This document shows, piece by piece, positions 7,667-15,153 of a stretch of 24,454 nucleotides of DNA; the first letter of the stretch is position 1, and each line of letters begins with the position of its first letter. Origin of the DNA: MED-G116 sp038107835 (GTDB taxonomy: Bacteria > Pseudomonadota > Alphaproteobacteria > Puniceispirillales > Puniceispirillaceae); the NCBI GenBank assembly GCA_038107835.1, contig JAYNHH010000034.1, positions 1 to 24,454 on the forward strand, read 5' to 3'. The notes beneath the pieces were generated by a model. That model was given only the letters and a program-made list of their open reading frames with translations. It had not been told where the DNA came from and searched no databases. A program made the translations under genes and the position numbers.

Positions 7667-8653
7667 ATGCGGTCCGATAACAAGTCATCAACTAAGCCTG
7701 AATCACCATCGCTTGATTTGCCACAATGGGGCGCGCGCTATGTGATCATCGCCGGACCCACCGCCTCGGGAAAATCGGCGCTGGCGCTGGCGCTTGCCGA
7801 ACGGGCGGATGGTGTCATCATCAATGCAGATTCGATGCAGCTTTATACCGATCTTCAGGTGCTGACGGCACGCCCGGATGACGGCGCCCTGCGCTGCGCC
7901 CCACATCGGCTCTATGGTGTGATTGACGGGGCTGAACGTGCGTCGGTTGGCAGCTGGCTGGCGATGGCGGCAGAGGCGATGGCCGCCGCCCGTGCTGCCG
8001 GAAAATTGCCGATCATCATTGGCGGCACCGGTATGTATATCAATGCTGGCCTCAACGGGCTGGCGACAATTCCAGACGTGCCCATGGATATTCATGCTTC
8101 CTGTGTGGCGCAGCTTGCGGAAATGGGCGGTGATGCGTTTCGGGCGGAGCTGGCAAAATTCGACCCGGTTGCCGCCGACCGGTTGTTTGCCGGTGACAGC
8201 CAGCGCCTGGTCCGGGCAATGGGCGTGGTGCGGGCGACGGGAAGGCCGCTGTCCGTCTGGCAGGCCGATCCGCATTCCGGCCAGTTCGATGGCGCTGCCC
8301 TTTCGGTGGCGCTGGTGCCACCCCGTGCCACTCTGTATGACCGGATCAATCAGCGGTTTGATGAAATGCTTGCGGCGGGGGCGATTGACGAGGTGTCCCG
8401 GCTCGCTTCCCGAGGGCTTGATGCCGGGCTGCCAGTGATGAAGGCATTGGGAGTGCCTGAACTGCTGGCGCATCTGACTGGTGAGATGAGCCTGGACCGT
8501 GCCGCTGAACTGGCGAAACGTGACAGCCGGCATTACGCCAAACGCCAGATGACCTGGCTACGAAATAATTTTAATCCAAAAATTCTGATAAATGAGAAAT
8601 TTTCAGAAAGTTTATGTGAAAAAATCTTTTCAAATCTATTAAAAAATAGTTGA
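7667..8653 (+). CDS. miaA: tRNA dimethylallyltransferase
   Basis: MiaA transfers a dimethylallyl group to A37 of tRNAs that read UNN codons, the first step to ms2i6A. The 328-residue product has the P-loop GPTASGKS (30-37), DSMQLY (55-60), the IIIGGTGMY motif, and the C-terminal RHYAKRQMTWLRN motif. ATG 7667 gives a normal length and has AAGGG upstream. The same frame is open much further back, but only as antisense of serB. The last roughly 29 codons (8561-8653) are oddly AT-rich, about 19% GC by hand count. They encode a Lys/Asn/Ile/Phe-rich tail after the conserved RQMTWLRN. Total length is still ordinary, so the tail is probably real. Confidence 0.95.
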   Translation: MRSDNKSSTKPESPSLDLPQWGARYVIIAGPTASGKSALALALAERADGVIINADSMQLYTDLQVLTARPDDGALRCAPHRLYGVIDGAERASVGSWLAMAAEAMAAARAAGKLPIIIGGTGMYINAGLNGLATIPDVPMDIHASCVAQLAEMGGDAFRAELAKFDPVAADRLFAGDSQRLVRAMGVVRATGRPLSVWQADPHSGQFDGAALSVALVPPRATLYDRINQRFDEMLAAGAIDEVSRLASRGLDAGLPVMKALGVPELLAHLTGEMSLDRAAELAKRDSRHYAKRQMTWLRNNFNPKILINEKFSESLCEKIFSNLLKNS

Positions 8654-8655
8654 CC
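8650..8655 (+). promoter_or_regulatory. Candidate -35 box for an ilvB transcript
   Basis: TTGACC overlaps the miaA stop and matches the -35 consensus at 5 of 6 bases. It directly follows about 90 bp of very AT-rich DNA that could act as an UP element. The -10 is poor (AGTTAT at 8674-8679, 18-bp spacing). Transcription from here would give an ilvB leader of about 300 nt. Confidence 0.25.
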
Positions 8656-8725
8656 TCTCAGCCCAGAACTGGCAGTTATTTGCCGTTGTGGGGGAGTCGG
8701 GCCTGGTGATTTCGGCGCGGTGCTG

Positions 8726-8839
8726 ATGGCTTTTTGCCTGGAGGCTGTCTTGCCAAGAACGGGATCATGCGGAGGGTCTGGAAACCATCTTGCTGGCGTG
8801 CTAGACACAGCAGTCAAGATAAGTCACAGCAAATATTGA
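8726..8839 (+). other. Possible 37-codon leader peptide of ilvB
   Basis: An ATG-started ORF of 37 codons ends 6 nt before the terminator-like hairpin at 8846. Codons 22-32 (HLAGVLDTAVK) are followed at once by an Ile codon, so Leu, Val, Leu, Val and Ile all fall within a short stretch. CTA and ATA, which look little used in the neighbouring genes, are among them. Both features fit a branched-chain amino-acid attenuator peptide. No good ribosome binding site is visible before the ATG, which weakens the case. The remainder of the 341-bp miaA/ilvB spacer has no supported gene. Confidence 0.3.
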
Positions 8840-8845
8840 ACAAAA

Positions 8846-8884
8846 CGGGGCAGACGGTTGCAATGCCGGATGCCCTGGGTTTTT
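8846..8884 (+). terminator. Terminator-like hairpin in the ilvB leader (possible attenuator)
   Basis: CGGGGCA (8846-8852) pairs with TGCCCTG (8871-8877), with one G-U pair. A tandem GA/GA internal loop (8853-8854 with 8869-8870) and a CGG/CCG inner stem cap it with an 8-nt loop. Two G bases and TTTTT (8880-8884) follow. It is about 190 bp past miaA and 110 bp before ilvB, so it could end miaA transcripts, attenuate ilvBN, or both. Confidence 0.5.
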
Positions 8885-8994
8885 ATCTGGTGTCTGTTGC
8901 ACGTCGCGCTGTTGCAGGCCTTATTTTTTGGCAATGGGATTGCCGTACAAAAGCAAACGCCACGAAAGCAGTCTTTAAGTGAAGGATGAGAGAC

Positions 8995-10785
8995 ATGCCT
9001 AAATCTGCCCCCACTGATGGTTCTGAAAAATTCATGCCTGGCGCCGAAGTGCTTCTCAAAGCGCTTGAGGATGAGGGTGTCGAGGTTGTCTTTGGATATC
9101 CGGGCGGGGCTGTCCTGCCGATTTATGACGCGCTGTTCAAGAACAACAAGATCAAGCACATCCTCGTCCGCCATGAACAGGCGGCTGTCCACGCGGCCGA
9201 GGGCTATGCCAGGTCAACCGGCAAGACAGGTGTCGTGCTGGTCACGTCCGGTCCGGGCGCAACCAATGCGGTGACTGGTCTTACTGACGCTCTGATGGAT
9301 TCCGTTCCCGTTGTCTGTCTCACCGGTCAGGTGCCGACGCATCTGATTGGCAATGATGCTTTTCAGGAGGCTGACACGACTGGCATCACCCGTGCCTGTA
9401 CAAAGCATAATTATCTGGTCAAGGAAGGGGCAAAGCTCCAGGAGACCGTGATCGAGGCGTTTCATGTTGCCGCCTCGGGACGTCCCGGGCCGGTGCTGAT
9501 TGATCTGCCAAAGGACATTCTGATGGCCGAGATCGCCTATGTGGGTGAGCGCGTCCGTCCGCAGGCGGTTGCGCGCTATCAGCCGGTGACTGAGCCCGCT
9601 GCCGAGGGCATCAAGGCGGCTGTTGCCGCGATGAAACGCGCCGAGCGGCCTGTAATCTATGGCGGTGGCGGCATCGTCAATTCCGGCCCCCGCGCGTCTG
9701 AGTTGCTGACCGAGCTGGCGCATCTGACGGGCTGGCCGACGACACTGACACTGATGGGGCTTGGCGCACTGCCGGCGTCGGACCCGCATTTTCTGGGAAT
9801 GCTTGGCATGCATGGCACCTATGAGGCCAACCTTGCCATGCATGGCTGCGACCTGATGCTCAACATCGGTGCGCGCTTCGATGACCGCGTGACCGGGCTG
9901 ATTTCCGGGTTTTCACCGAATTCGATGAAGATCCATTGCGATATTGACCCGTCATCGGTGAACAAGAATGTGGCTGTTGATCTGGCAGTTATCGGTGATG
10001 CGACACGCATTCTCGAGCTGCTGATTGCCGAGCTGAAAGCACAGAATTTCAAGCCGCACAGGCCATCGCTCGATAAATGGTGGAAACAGATCGAGGGCTG
10101 GCGCGCGCGTGACTGTCTGAAATTCAGCCAGTCAGGCGCAGTCATCAAGCCACAGCATGCGATCAAGCGCCTGTGCCAGATGACGAGCGAGCATGATGTC
10201 TATGTCACCACCGAGGTTGGCCAGCATCAGATGTGGGCGGCGCAATATTTTGATTTCCAGAAGCCAAACCGCTGGATGACCTCGGGCGGCCTTGGCACCA
10301 TGGGCTATGGTCTGCCGGCCGCAATGGGTGTTCAGGTGGCGCATCCGGATTCGCTGGTGATTGATATTGCGGGCGAGGCGTCCTTCATGATGAACATGCA
10401 GGAGCTGTCGACGCTGGCGCAGTATAATCTGCCGGTGAAGATGTTCATCATCAACAATGAATGGATGGGCATGGTCCGCCAATGGCAGGAATTGATCCAT
10501 GGTGGACGCTATTCGGAGTCCTACAGCGCCTCGCTTCCTGATTTTGTCAAACTCGCCGATACCTTTGGCATGACCGGTCTTGTCGCACAATCGGCCGATG
10601 ATCTGGATGGGGTGATCACACGGATGCTCGAGACCGATGGGCCGGTGATTGCCGATATCCGCGTGGCGAAGGAAGAGAACTGCTTCCCGATGATCCCATC
10701 GGGCGCAGCGCATAATGACATGCTTCTTGGGCCTGACGATCAGGCAGAAAAGCCAATTTCCGAGGAAGGCATGGTTCTGGTCTAG
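8995..10785 (+). CDS. ilvB: Acetolactate synthase, large catalytic subunit
   Basis: It condenses two pyruvates to acetolactate, or pyruvate with 2-ketobutyrate, using thiamine diphosphate. This is the first common step to valine, leucine and isoleucine. The 596-residue protein has the three TPP-enzyme domains. FGYPGGAVLPIYD lies near 33-45, with catalytic E61 in RHEQAAVHAAEGYAR and SGPGATNAVTGL after it. The cofactor motif begins GEAS (460-463) and ends NN (487-488). Here the usual GD is GE, a form I recall from other alphaproteobacterial enzymes. ATG 8995 is preferred because AAGGA (8982-8986) sits 8 nt upstream; the in-frame ATG at 8986 overlaps that site. ilvN follows after 26 bp. ilvI is an equally valid symbol. 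Confidence 0.97.
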   Translation: MPKSAPTDGSEKFMPGAEVLLKALEDEGVEVVFGYPGGAVLPIYDALFKNNKIKHILVRHEQAAVHAAEGYARSTGKTGVVLVTSGPGATNAVTGLTDALMDSVPVVCLTGQVPTHLIGNDAFQEADTTGITRACTKHNYLVKEGAKLQETVIEAFHVAASGRPGPVLIDLPKDILMAEIAYVGERVRPQAVARYQPVTEPAAEGIKAAVAAMKRAERPVIYGGGGIVNSGPRASELLTELAHLTGWPTTLTLMGLGALPASDPHFLGMLGMHGTYEANLAMHGCDLMLNIGARFDDRVTGLISGFSPNSMKIHCDIDPSSVNKNVAVDLAVIGDATRILELLIAELKAQNFKPHRPSLDKWWKQIEGWRARDCLKFSQSGAVIKPQHAIKRLCQMTSEHDVYVTTEVGQHQMWAAQYFDFQKPNRWMTSGGLGTMGYGLPAAMGVQVAHPDSLVIDIAGEASFMMNMQELSTLAQYNLPVKMFIINNEWMGMVRQWQELIHGGRYSESYSASLPDFVKLADTFGMTGLVAQSADDLDGVITRMLETDGPVIADIRVAKEENCFPMIPSGAAHNDMLLGPDDQAEKPISEEGMVLV

Positions 10786-10811
10786 GACCGGGCGGGGGAA
10801 AAGAGATTAAG

Positions 10812-11336
10812 ATGAACAAAACCGACATAATCGAACGCCATATCATCTCCGTTCTGGTGGATAATGAGCCTGGCGTGCTGGCACGGGTCATCGGCCTGTT
10901 TTCTGGTCGTGGCTACAATATCGAGAGCCTGACAGTTTCTGAGACCGACAGGAACCGCAGCATCTCGCGGATTTCGATCGTCACTTCGGGAACGCCGATG
11001 GTGATTGAGCAGATCAAGTCCCAGCTTCTGCGCCTTGTTCCGATCCATTCGGTCTGTGACCTGACGGAGATGGGGGCGGCCATTGAACGCGAACTTGCGC
11101 TGGTGAAGATCATCAATTCCGGTGAGGAACGGATCGAGGCGTTGCGCATTGCCGACACTTTCCGTGCAAGAACACTGGACAGCACGCTCAATAGTTTTGT
11201 ATTTGAGGTGACTGGAAATTCTTCAAAGGTGGCGGCCTTTGTCGATCTGATGCGTTCGCTTGGTGAGATAGAGGTGGCACGGACTGGTGTTTCCGCCATT
11301 TCACGGGGCAATCAGATCGATCTGGAGTCCAAATAG
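10812..11336 (+). CDS. ilvN: Acetolactate synthase, small regulatory subunit
   Basis: It binds the IlvB large subunit, raises its activity and confers feedback inhibition by valine. The 174-residue protein starts with an ACT domain (about residues 7-80: HIISVLVDNEPGVLARVIGLF, then GYNIESLTV). A C-terminal small-subunit domain follows (about 95-170), containing the RTLDSTLNSFVFEVTGN region. The length matches the ilvH/ilvN type found in alphaproteobacteria. A GA-rich site (AAAAGAGATTAAG) precedes the ATG. It lies 26 bp after ilvB and is surely co-transcribed. ilvC starts 177 bp later, after a spacer with two stem-loops. ilvH is an equally valid symbol. Confidence 0.96.
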   Translation: MNKTDIIERHIISVLVDNEPGVLARVIGLFSGRGYNIESLTVSETDRNRSISRISIVTSGTPMVIEQIKSQLLRLVPIHSVCDLTEMGAAIERELALVKIINSGEERIEALRIADTFRARTLDSTLNSFVFEVTGNSSKVAAFVDLMRSLGEIEVARTGVSAISRGNQIDLESK

Positions 11337-11412
11337 GGCGCCGGCCATCCTTGTTCACCATGGCTGCAGGCAATGCGAAGGGCATGCGGCTGTTCATTTC
11401 CAACGAATTTTT

Positions 11413-11450
11413 GCAGTCACTGGCCAGTTGGTCGTGATGGTTGCTTTTTT
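11413..11450 (+). terminator. Possible terminator or attenuator between ilvN and ilvC
   Basis: TCAC (11417-11420) plus GGCC (11422-11425) pair with GGTC (11430-11433) plus GTGA (11434-11437) around AGTT, with one bulged T and one G-U pair. Six T bases (11445-11450) follow after a 7-nt gap that can pair partly with GCA (11413-11415). It contains the perfect 10-bp palindrome ACTGGCCAGT (11419-11428), which could alternatively be a protein-binding site. Confidence 0.35.
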
Positions 11451-11468
11451 GAGACGCGGACCAAACAG

Positions 11469-11490
11469 CCCCTGCCGCATCAGGCGGGGG
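11469..11490 (+). other. GC-rich stem-loop before the ilvC ribosome binding site
   Basis: CCCCTGCC (11469-11476) pairs with GGCGGGGG (11483-11490) over 8 bp with one G-U pair and a 6-nt loop. It ends 10 nt before AGGAGA, the ilvC ribosome binding site. No T-run follows, so a role in mRNA stability or separate ilvC control is more likely than termination. Confidence 0.45.
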
Positions 11491-11513
11491 ATTAGTTGAG
11501 AGGAGAGAAGTCA

Positions 11514-12533
11514 ATGCGTGTGTATTATGATCGCGATGCCGATGTCGGCCTGATCAAGAACAAGAAGGTTGTGATTGTCGGATACGGCAGCCAGGGCCAT
11601 GCCCATGCGGCCAATTTGAAGGACAGTGGCGTTGCCGAGGTGGCTGTTGCGCTTCGGGCTGATTCAAGCAGCCGCAGCAAGGCCAGCGACGCCGGGTTTC
11701 AGGTCATGGATGTCGCTGACGCAGCCAAATGGGGTGACGTGATCATGATGCTGACGCCTGATGAATTGCAGGCTGACATCTATTATGCCGACATTGCAGC
11801 CAACATGCGCGCTGGGGCGGCCATTGCCTTTGCCCATGGCCTGAATGTGCATTTCAATCTGATCGAGCCCCGCAGCGATATCGACGTTTTCATGGTCGCG
11901 CCAAAGGGACCTGGCCATACGGTGCGGTCTGAATATGTTCGCGGCGGCGGTGTGCCATGTCTGCTCGCGGTACATCAGGACGCATCGGGCAATGCCCATG
12001 ATGTTGGCCTGTCCTATGCCTCTGCTGTTGGCGGTGGACGTTCAGGCATCATCGAGACAACCTTCCAGGAAGAGTGCGAGACCGATCTGTTCGGTGAGCA
12101 GGCGGTCCTGTGCGGCGGTCTTGTCGAGCTGATCAAGGCAGGTTACGAGACATTGGTCGAGGCTGGCTATGCGCCGGAAATGGCCTATTTCGAGTGTCTG
12201 CATGAAGTCAAGCTGATCGTCGATCTCATCTATGAGGGTGGCATCGCAAATATGAACTACTCGATTTCCAACACGGCTGAATATGGCGAATATGTTACCG
12301 GCCCACGGATCATCACGCCGGAAACAAAGGCCGAGATGAAACGGGTTCTCGAGGACATTCAGTCTGGCCGCTTTACCCGCGACTGGATGCTGGAAAACCG
12401 GGTGCATCAGACCAGCTTCAAGGCAACACGCCGGCGCAATGCCGAGCATCCGATCGAGCAGGTTGGTGAGCAGCTCCGGGGCATGATGCCATGGATCGGT
12501 GCTAACCGTCTGGTGGATAAGGCAAAGAACTAG
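11514..12533 (+). CDS. ilvC: Ketol-acid reductoisomerase (class I)
   Basis: It converts acetolactate, or acetohydroxybutyrate, to the dihydroxy acid by Mg-dependent isomerisation and NADPH reduction. This is the step after IlvBN. The 339-residue length marks the short class I form. The N-terminal Rossmann domain has VGYGSQGHAHAANLKDSG (residues 22-39). The reductase/isomerase motif GPGHTVRSEYVRGGGVP follows. The metal-binding knotted domain has EECETDLFGEQAVLCGG. ATG 11514 has AGGAGA at 11501-11506. The in-frame ATG at 11496 would add six residues and overlap that site. ilvC shares the strand of ilvBN but is separated by 177 bp with two hairpins, so it may be controlled partly on its own. Confidence 0.97.
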   Translation: MRVYYDRDADVGLIKNKKVVIVGYGSQGHAHAANLKDSGVAEVAVALRADSSSRSKASDAGFQVMDVADAAKWGDVIMMLTPDELQADIYYADIAANMRAGAAIAFAHGLNVHFNLIEPRSDIDVFMVAPKGPGHTVRSEYVRGGGVPCLLAVHQDASGNAHDVGLSYASAVGGGRSGIIETTFQEECETDLFGEQAVLCGGLVELIKAGYETLVEAGYAPEMAYFECLHEVKLIVDLIYEGGIANMNYSISNTAEYGEYVTGPRIITPETKAEMKRVLEDIQSGRFTRDWMLENRVHQTSFKATRRRNAEHPIEQVGEQLRGMMPWIGANRLVDKAKN

Positions 12534-12536
12534 ATT

Positions 12537-12565
12537 TTGCCTTATTTATCATCTAAACCTAAATT
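12537..12565 (+). promoter_or_regulatory. Candidate sigma70-type promoter for the mre operon
   Basis: TTGCCT (12537-12542) and TAAATT (12560-12565) are separated by 17 bp, each matching consensus at 4 of 6 bases, in a locally AT-rich stretch just after the ilvC stop. It would put a start near 12572, about 77 nt before mreB. The start would then lie inside the following hairpin, so the two features may compete. Confidence 0.3.
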
Positions 12566-12568
12566 GTT

Positions 12569-12596
12569 GGCGCAAAGGGCCGTTGTCCTTTGTGCC
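12569..12596 (+). terminator. Stem-loop between ilvC and mreB, probable ilvC terminator
   Basis: GGCGCAAAGG (12569-12578) pairs with CCTTTGTGCC (12587-12596) over 10 bp with one G-U pair and an 8-nt loop. Only GTCTTT follows, so the T-run is weak. It is the one obvious candidate for separating the ilv and mre units. Confidence 0.5.
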
Positions 12597-12648
12597 GTCT
12601 TTGGGCCATGTTGGCACCAAAGCGGGTCCTAGAGCGGGGAGTTACAAC

Positions 12649-13686
12649 ATGCTTGGTGCTGTCCTTGGTATGTTTTCGGCTGATATTGGTATTGACCTTG
12701 GAACGGCGAATACACTGGTTTACGTAAAGGGCCGGGGTGTTGTCCTTGATGAGCCATCTGTTGTTGCCATGGCGGAGGTTCGCGGCAAGACACAGGTGCT
12801 GGCCGTTGGCGAGGAAGCCAAGGTCATGCTTGGCAAGACGCCCGGGAACATTCGTGCGATCCGACCAATGGCAGATGGTGTCATTGCCGATTTTGAAGTT
12901 GCCGAGGAGATGATCAAGCATTTTATCCGTAAGGTGAACGGACGTCTTTCAATTTCCAGCCCGCAGGTGATCATCTGTGTGCCGTCCGGCTCGACCGCGG
13001 TTGAGCGCCGAGCCATTCAGGAATCAGCCGAGGCTGCAGGGGCGCGCCGTGTGTTCCTGATCGAGGAACCGATGGCCGCCGCCATTGGCGCGTCACTGCC
13101 CGTGACCGAGCCCTCTGGATCAATGGTTGTCGATATTGGGGGTGGCACAACCGAGGTTGCCATTCTGTCGCTTGGCAACATCGTTTTTGCCCATTCGGTG
13201 CGTGTTGGCGGCGACAAGATCGACGAAGCAATCATCGCCTATATGCGCCGCACGCATAATTTGCTGATCGGTGAGGCGAGCGCCGAGCGGATCAAAAAAA
13301 ACATCGGCATCGCCCGCAAGCCGGAAAAGAGCTCTGGCAAAAAGATTGAGGTTCGCGGCCGTGATCTTGTCAATGGTGTGCCAAAGGAGATTTCGATCAC
13401 CGAGGCGCAGGTTGCCGAAGCGATTTCCGATCCTGTCCGTCAGATTGTTGATGGTGTGAAGATGGCGCTTGAGCAGGCGCCGCCGGAACTGGCCGCCGAT
13501 ATCGTGGAAAAAGGCATTGTGATGACGGGCGGTGGTGCGCTGCTGCGTGATGTTGATGGGGTGTTGCGTGATGCGACGGGCCTGCCAATCTCGATTGCCG
13601 AGGATCCGCTGAGCTGTGTCGCGCTTGGAACCGGTCGCTGTCTTGAAGAGCTGAAAACGCTTCGAAACGTGCTGATCGGCGCATAG
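12649..13686 (+). CDS. mreB: Rod-shape determining actin homologue MreB
   Basis: MreB polymerises under the inner membrane and positions the elongasome for lateral wall growth. The 345-residue product is close to the 347 residues of E. coli MreB. It has the actin-fold phosphate-1 motif DIGIDLGTANTLVY (12-25), phosphate-2 DIGGGTTEVAIL, and the adenosine motif TGGGALLRDVDG. The short N-terminus MLGAVLGMFS could help membrane contact. ATG 12649 has GGGGAG at 12636-12641. The frame is open upstream to 12499, overlapping ilvC, but that extension is not MreB-like. It is the first gene of mreB-mreC-mreD-mrdA-mrdB, all on one strand with little or no space between. Confidence 0.97.
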   Translation: MLGAVLGMFSADIGIDLGTANTLVYVKGRGVVLDEPSVVAMAEVRGKTQVLAVGEEAKVMLGKTPGNIRAIRPMADGVIADFEVAEEMIKHFIRKVNGRLSISSPQVIICVPSGSTAVERRAIQESAEAAGARRVFLIEEPMAAAIGASLPVTEPSGSMVVDIGGGTTEVAILSLGNIVFAHSVRVGGDKIDEAIIAYMRRTHNLLIGEASAERIKKNIGIARKPEKSSGKKIEVRGRDLVNGVPKEISITEAQVAEAISDPVRQIVDGVKMALEQAPPELAADIVEKGIVMTGGGALLRDVDGVLRDATGLPISIAEDPLSCVALGTGRCLEELKTLRNVLIGA

Positions 13687-13699
13687 AGAGGCTCTCAGG

Positions 13700-14617
13700 A
13701 TGGCGCGTACATCCGACAAGAGCCGTGCGAGACGCCGCCGCGTCGCCCATTTTCTGCTGATTGTTCTCAGCTTCTCCCTGATGTTTCTCGGCAAGGCCGA
13801 CATCGCCGCCCTGCGCAATGCGCATATGGGTACCAGCGATTTCATGGCACCGCTTGTTGATATTGTCTCGGCACCGGTGCGTGGTGTCGATACCATGGTG
13901 ACCGGCATCCGCACAGTGGCCTCACTTCGGGCGGAAAATGTCCGTCTACAGGGTGAGAATGACCTGCTCAAACGCTGGCGGCGGCGGGCTGAGATTCTGG
14001 AAAGCGAGAACCGTCAATTGCGCAGTGTGACGGGCGCGGTCGCCCCGGAACAGCGGACGCCCCTGACAGCGCGCGCGGTGACGGCACCCGGTGGCAGCTT
14101 TGCCCATACATTGCTGATCGCTGTTGGCTATGACAGTGATATTCGGGAGGGCAATCCGGTTGTCACCGCCGATGGCCTCGTCGGTCTGGTTGTCAATGTT
14201 GGCAAATCCTACGCCCGGGTGCTGATGATCTCCGATATTAACGCCCGTATTCCGGTGATTCTGGCTTCCTCATCATGGCCCGGTCTGACAGTCGGCCAGA
14301 ACGGGGTGTTTCTTGAACTTGCCTTTCTGCCAGAAGAGGCCAAACCGCAGATAGGCGAGCTGGTTCTGACCTCGGGGCATGGTGGTGTGCTGCCAGCCGG
14401 ATTGCCCGTTGGCAGGGTCAATCTGGTGCGTGACAATTATGTCCGTGTCCAGCCGGCGGTTGATCTGCGCTCCTTGAGCTATGTTTCGGTGCTGACTGGT
14501 GGCGTGGACGGCATTGATACACGCGATCTCTCGCTTGGTGACCATTTTACGCCACTGCCGATTGATGATGACTCCCGGCTCCTTGAGGGGTTGAACGCCG
14601 TGGGTGAACGCCAGTGA
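13700..14617 (+). CDS. mreC: Rod-shape determining protein MreC
   Basis: MreC is a bitopic inner-membrane protein whose periplasmic part activates PBP2 and links it to MreB, MreD and RodA. The 305-residue protein has a basic cytosolic N-terminus (KSRARRRR) and one membrane segment (about residues 16-31). A coiled coil rich in charged heptads follows (about 75-112, RAENVRLQGENDLLKRWRRR onward). The beta-rich MreC domain contains NPVVTADGLVGLVVNVG and TSGHGGVLPAGLPVG. It begins 13 bp after mreB. Its TGA stop overlaps the GTG start of mreD in a GTGA sequence, so translation is coupled. Length is within the family range. Confidence 0.96.
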   Translation: MARTSDKSRARRRRVAHFLLIVLSFSLMFLGKADIAALRNAHMGTSDFMAPLVDIVSAPVRGVDTMVTGIRTVASLRAENVRLQGENDLLKRWRRRAEILESENRQLRSVTGAVAPEQRTPLTARAVTAPGGSFAHTLLIAVGYDSDIREGNPVVTADGLVGLVVNVGKSYARVLMISDINARIPVILASSSWPGLTVGQNGVFLELAFLPEEAKPQIGELVLTSGHGGVLPAGLPVGRVNLVRDNYVRVQPAVDLRSLSYVSVLTGGVDGIDTRDLSLGDHFTPLPIDDDSRLLEGLNAVGERQ

Positions 14618-15153
14618 TCAAGACAGGACGCTATTTTGCCAGAGCCGAGTTCGCCATTGACTGGCCAGTGCAGTTTCTGGTCGGTGTCATCGGTGTGTTC
14701 CTTGCCTTTTTTGAGGGCAGCCTTGGTCTCTGGTCATTTTTCTATGGGGCAACCCCGTTGCTCTCACTGGTTTTCCTGTATTGGATGATGCTGCATTATG
14801 AAAAATTCGTGCCGGTTTTTCTGGTGTTTGTGATTGGGTTGATTAGCGATATCCTGTTCTCCGATATTCTGGGCGGACGGGCGACAGCATATGTTCTGGC
14901 CTTTTATTATGTCGGCTTCAGACGGGTGAAATTATTGCAGGGTGATTTCATGCAGATATGGCTTGATTTTGCGATTGTGGTGACCGGCGTCATGCTGTTC
15001 CAGCTGATGATGTTCTCGCTTCTGAACCTTGCCATTCCTGCGGTAACACCGATCCTGTTCCAGATTGGCTCGACGCTTATCCTGTTTCCGATTGGGTATC
15101 TGACCCTGCTCTCTCTGGCCAGCCTTGTTGAAAAGGTCAGGATGCTGTCATGA
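14614..15153 (+). CDS. mreD: Rod-shape determining protein MreD
   Basis: MreD is a small polytopic inner-membrane protein of the elongasome that works with MreC. The 179-residue product has about five or six hydrophobic helices, starting near FLVGVIGVFLAFF and ending near LFPIGYLTLLSLASLV. The family is weakly conserved, so the call rests on topology, length and its position between mreC and mrdA. The start is GTG 14614, overlapping the mreC stop by 3 bases. Its own TGA overlaps the mrdA ATG (ATGA at 15150-15153). These two overlaps in a row suggest a fixed ratio of the elongasome proteins. Confidence 0.92.
   Translation: MIKTGRYFARAEFAIDWPVQFLVGVIGVFLAFFEGSLGLWSFFYGATPLLSLVFLYWMMLHYEKFVPVFLVFVIGLISDILFSDILGGRATAYVLAFYYVGFRRVKLLQGDFMQIWLDFAIVVTGVMLFQLMMFSLLNLAIPAVTPILFQIGSTLILFPIGYLTLLSLASLVEKVRMLS

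Noticed and set aside
8734..8982. 82-codon open frame ending 3 bp before the ilvB start region, with a 39-codon sub-frame from 8863
   Set aside because: There is no ribosome binding site and no family resemblance, and the sub-frame starts inside the terminator-like hairpin. It could be a coupling peptide but is not supported as a gene.
11287..11499. 70-codon open frame across the ilvN/ilvC spacer
   Set aside because: It overlaps the end of ilvN out of frame, lacks a ribosome binding site and shows no domain.
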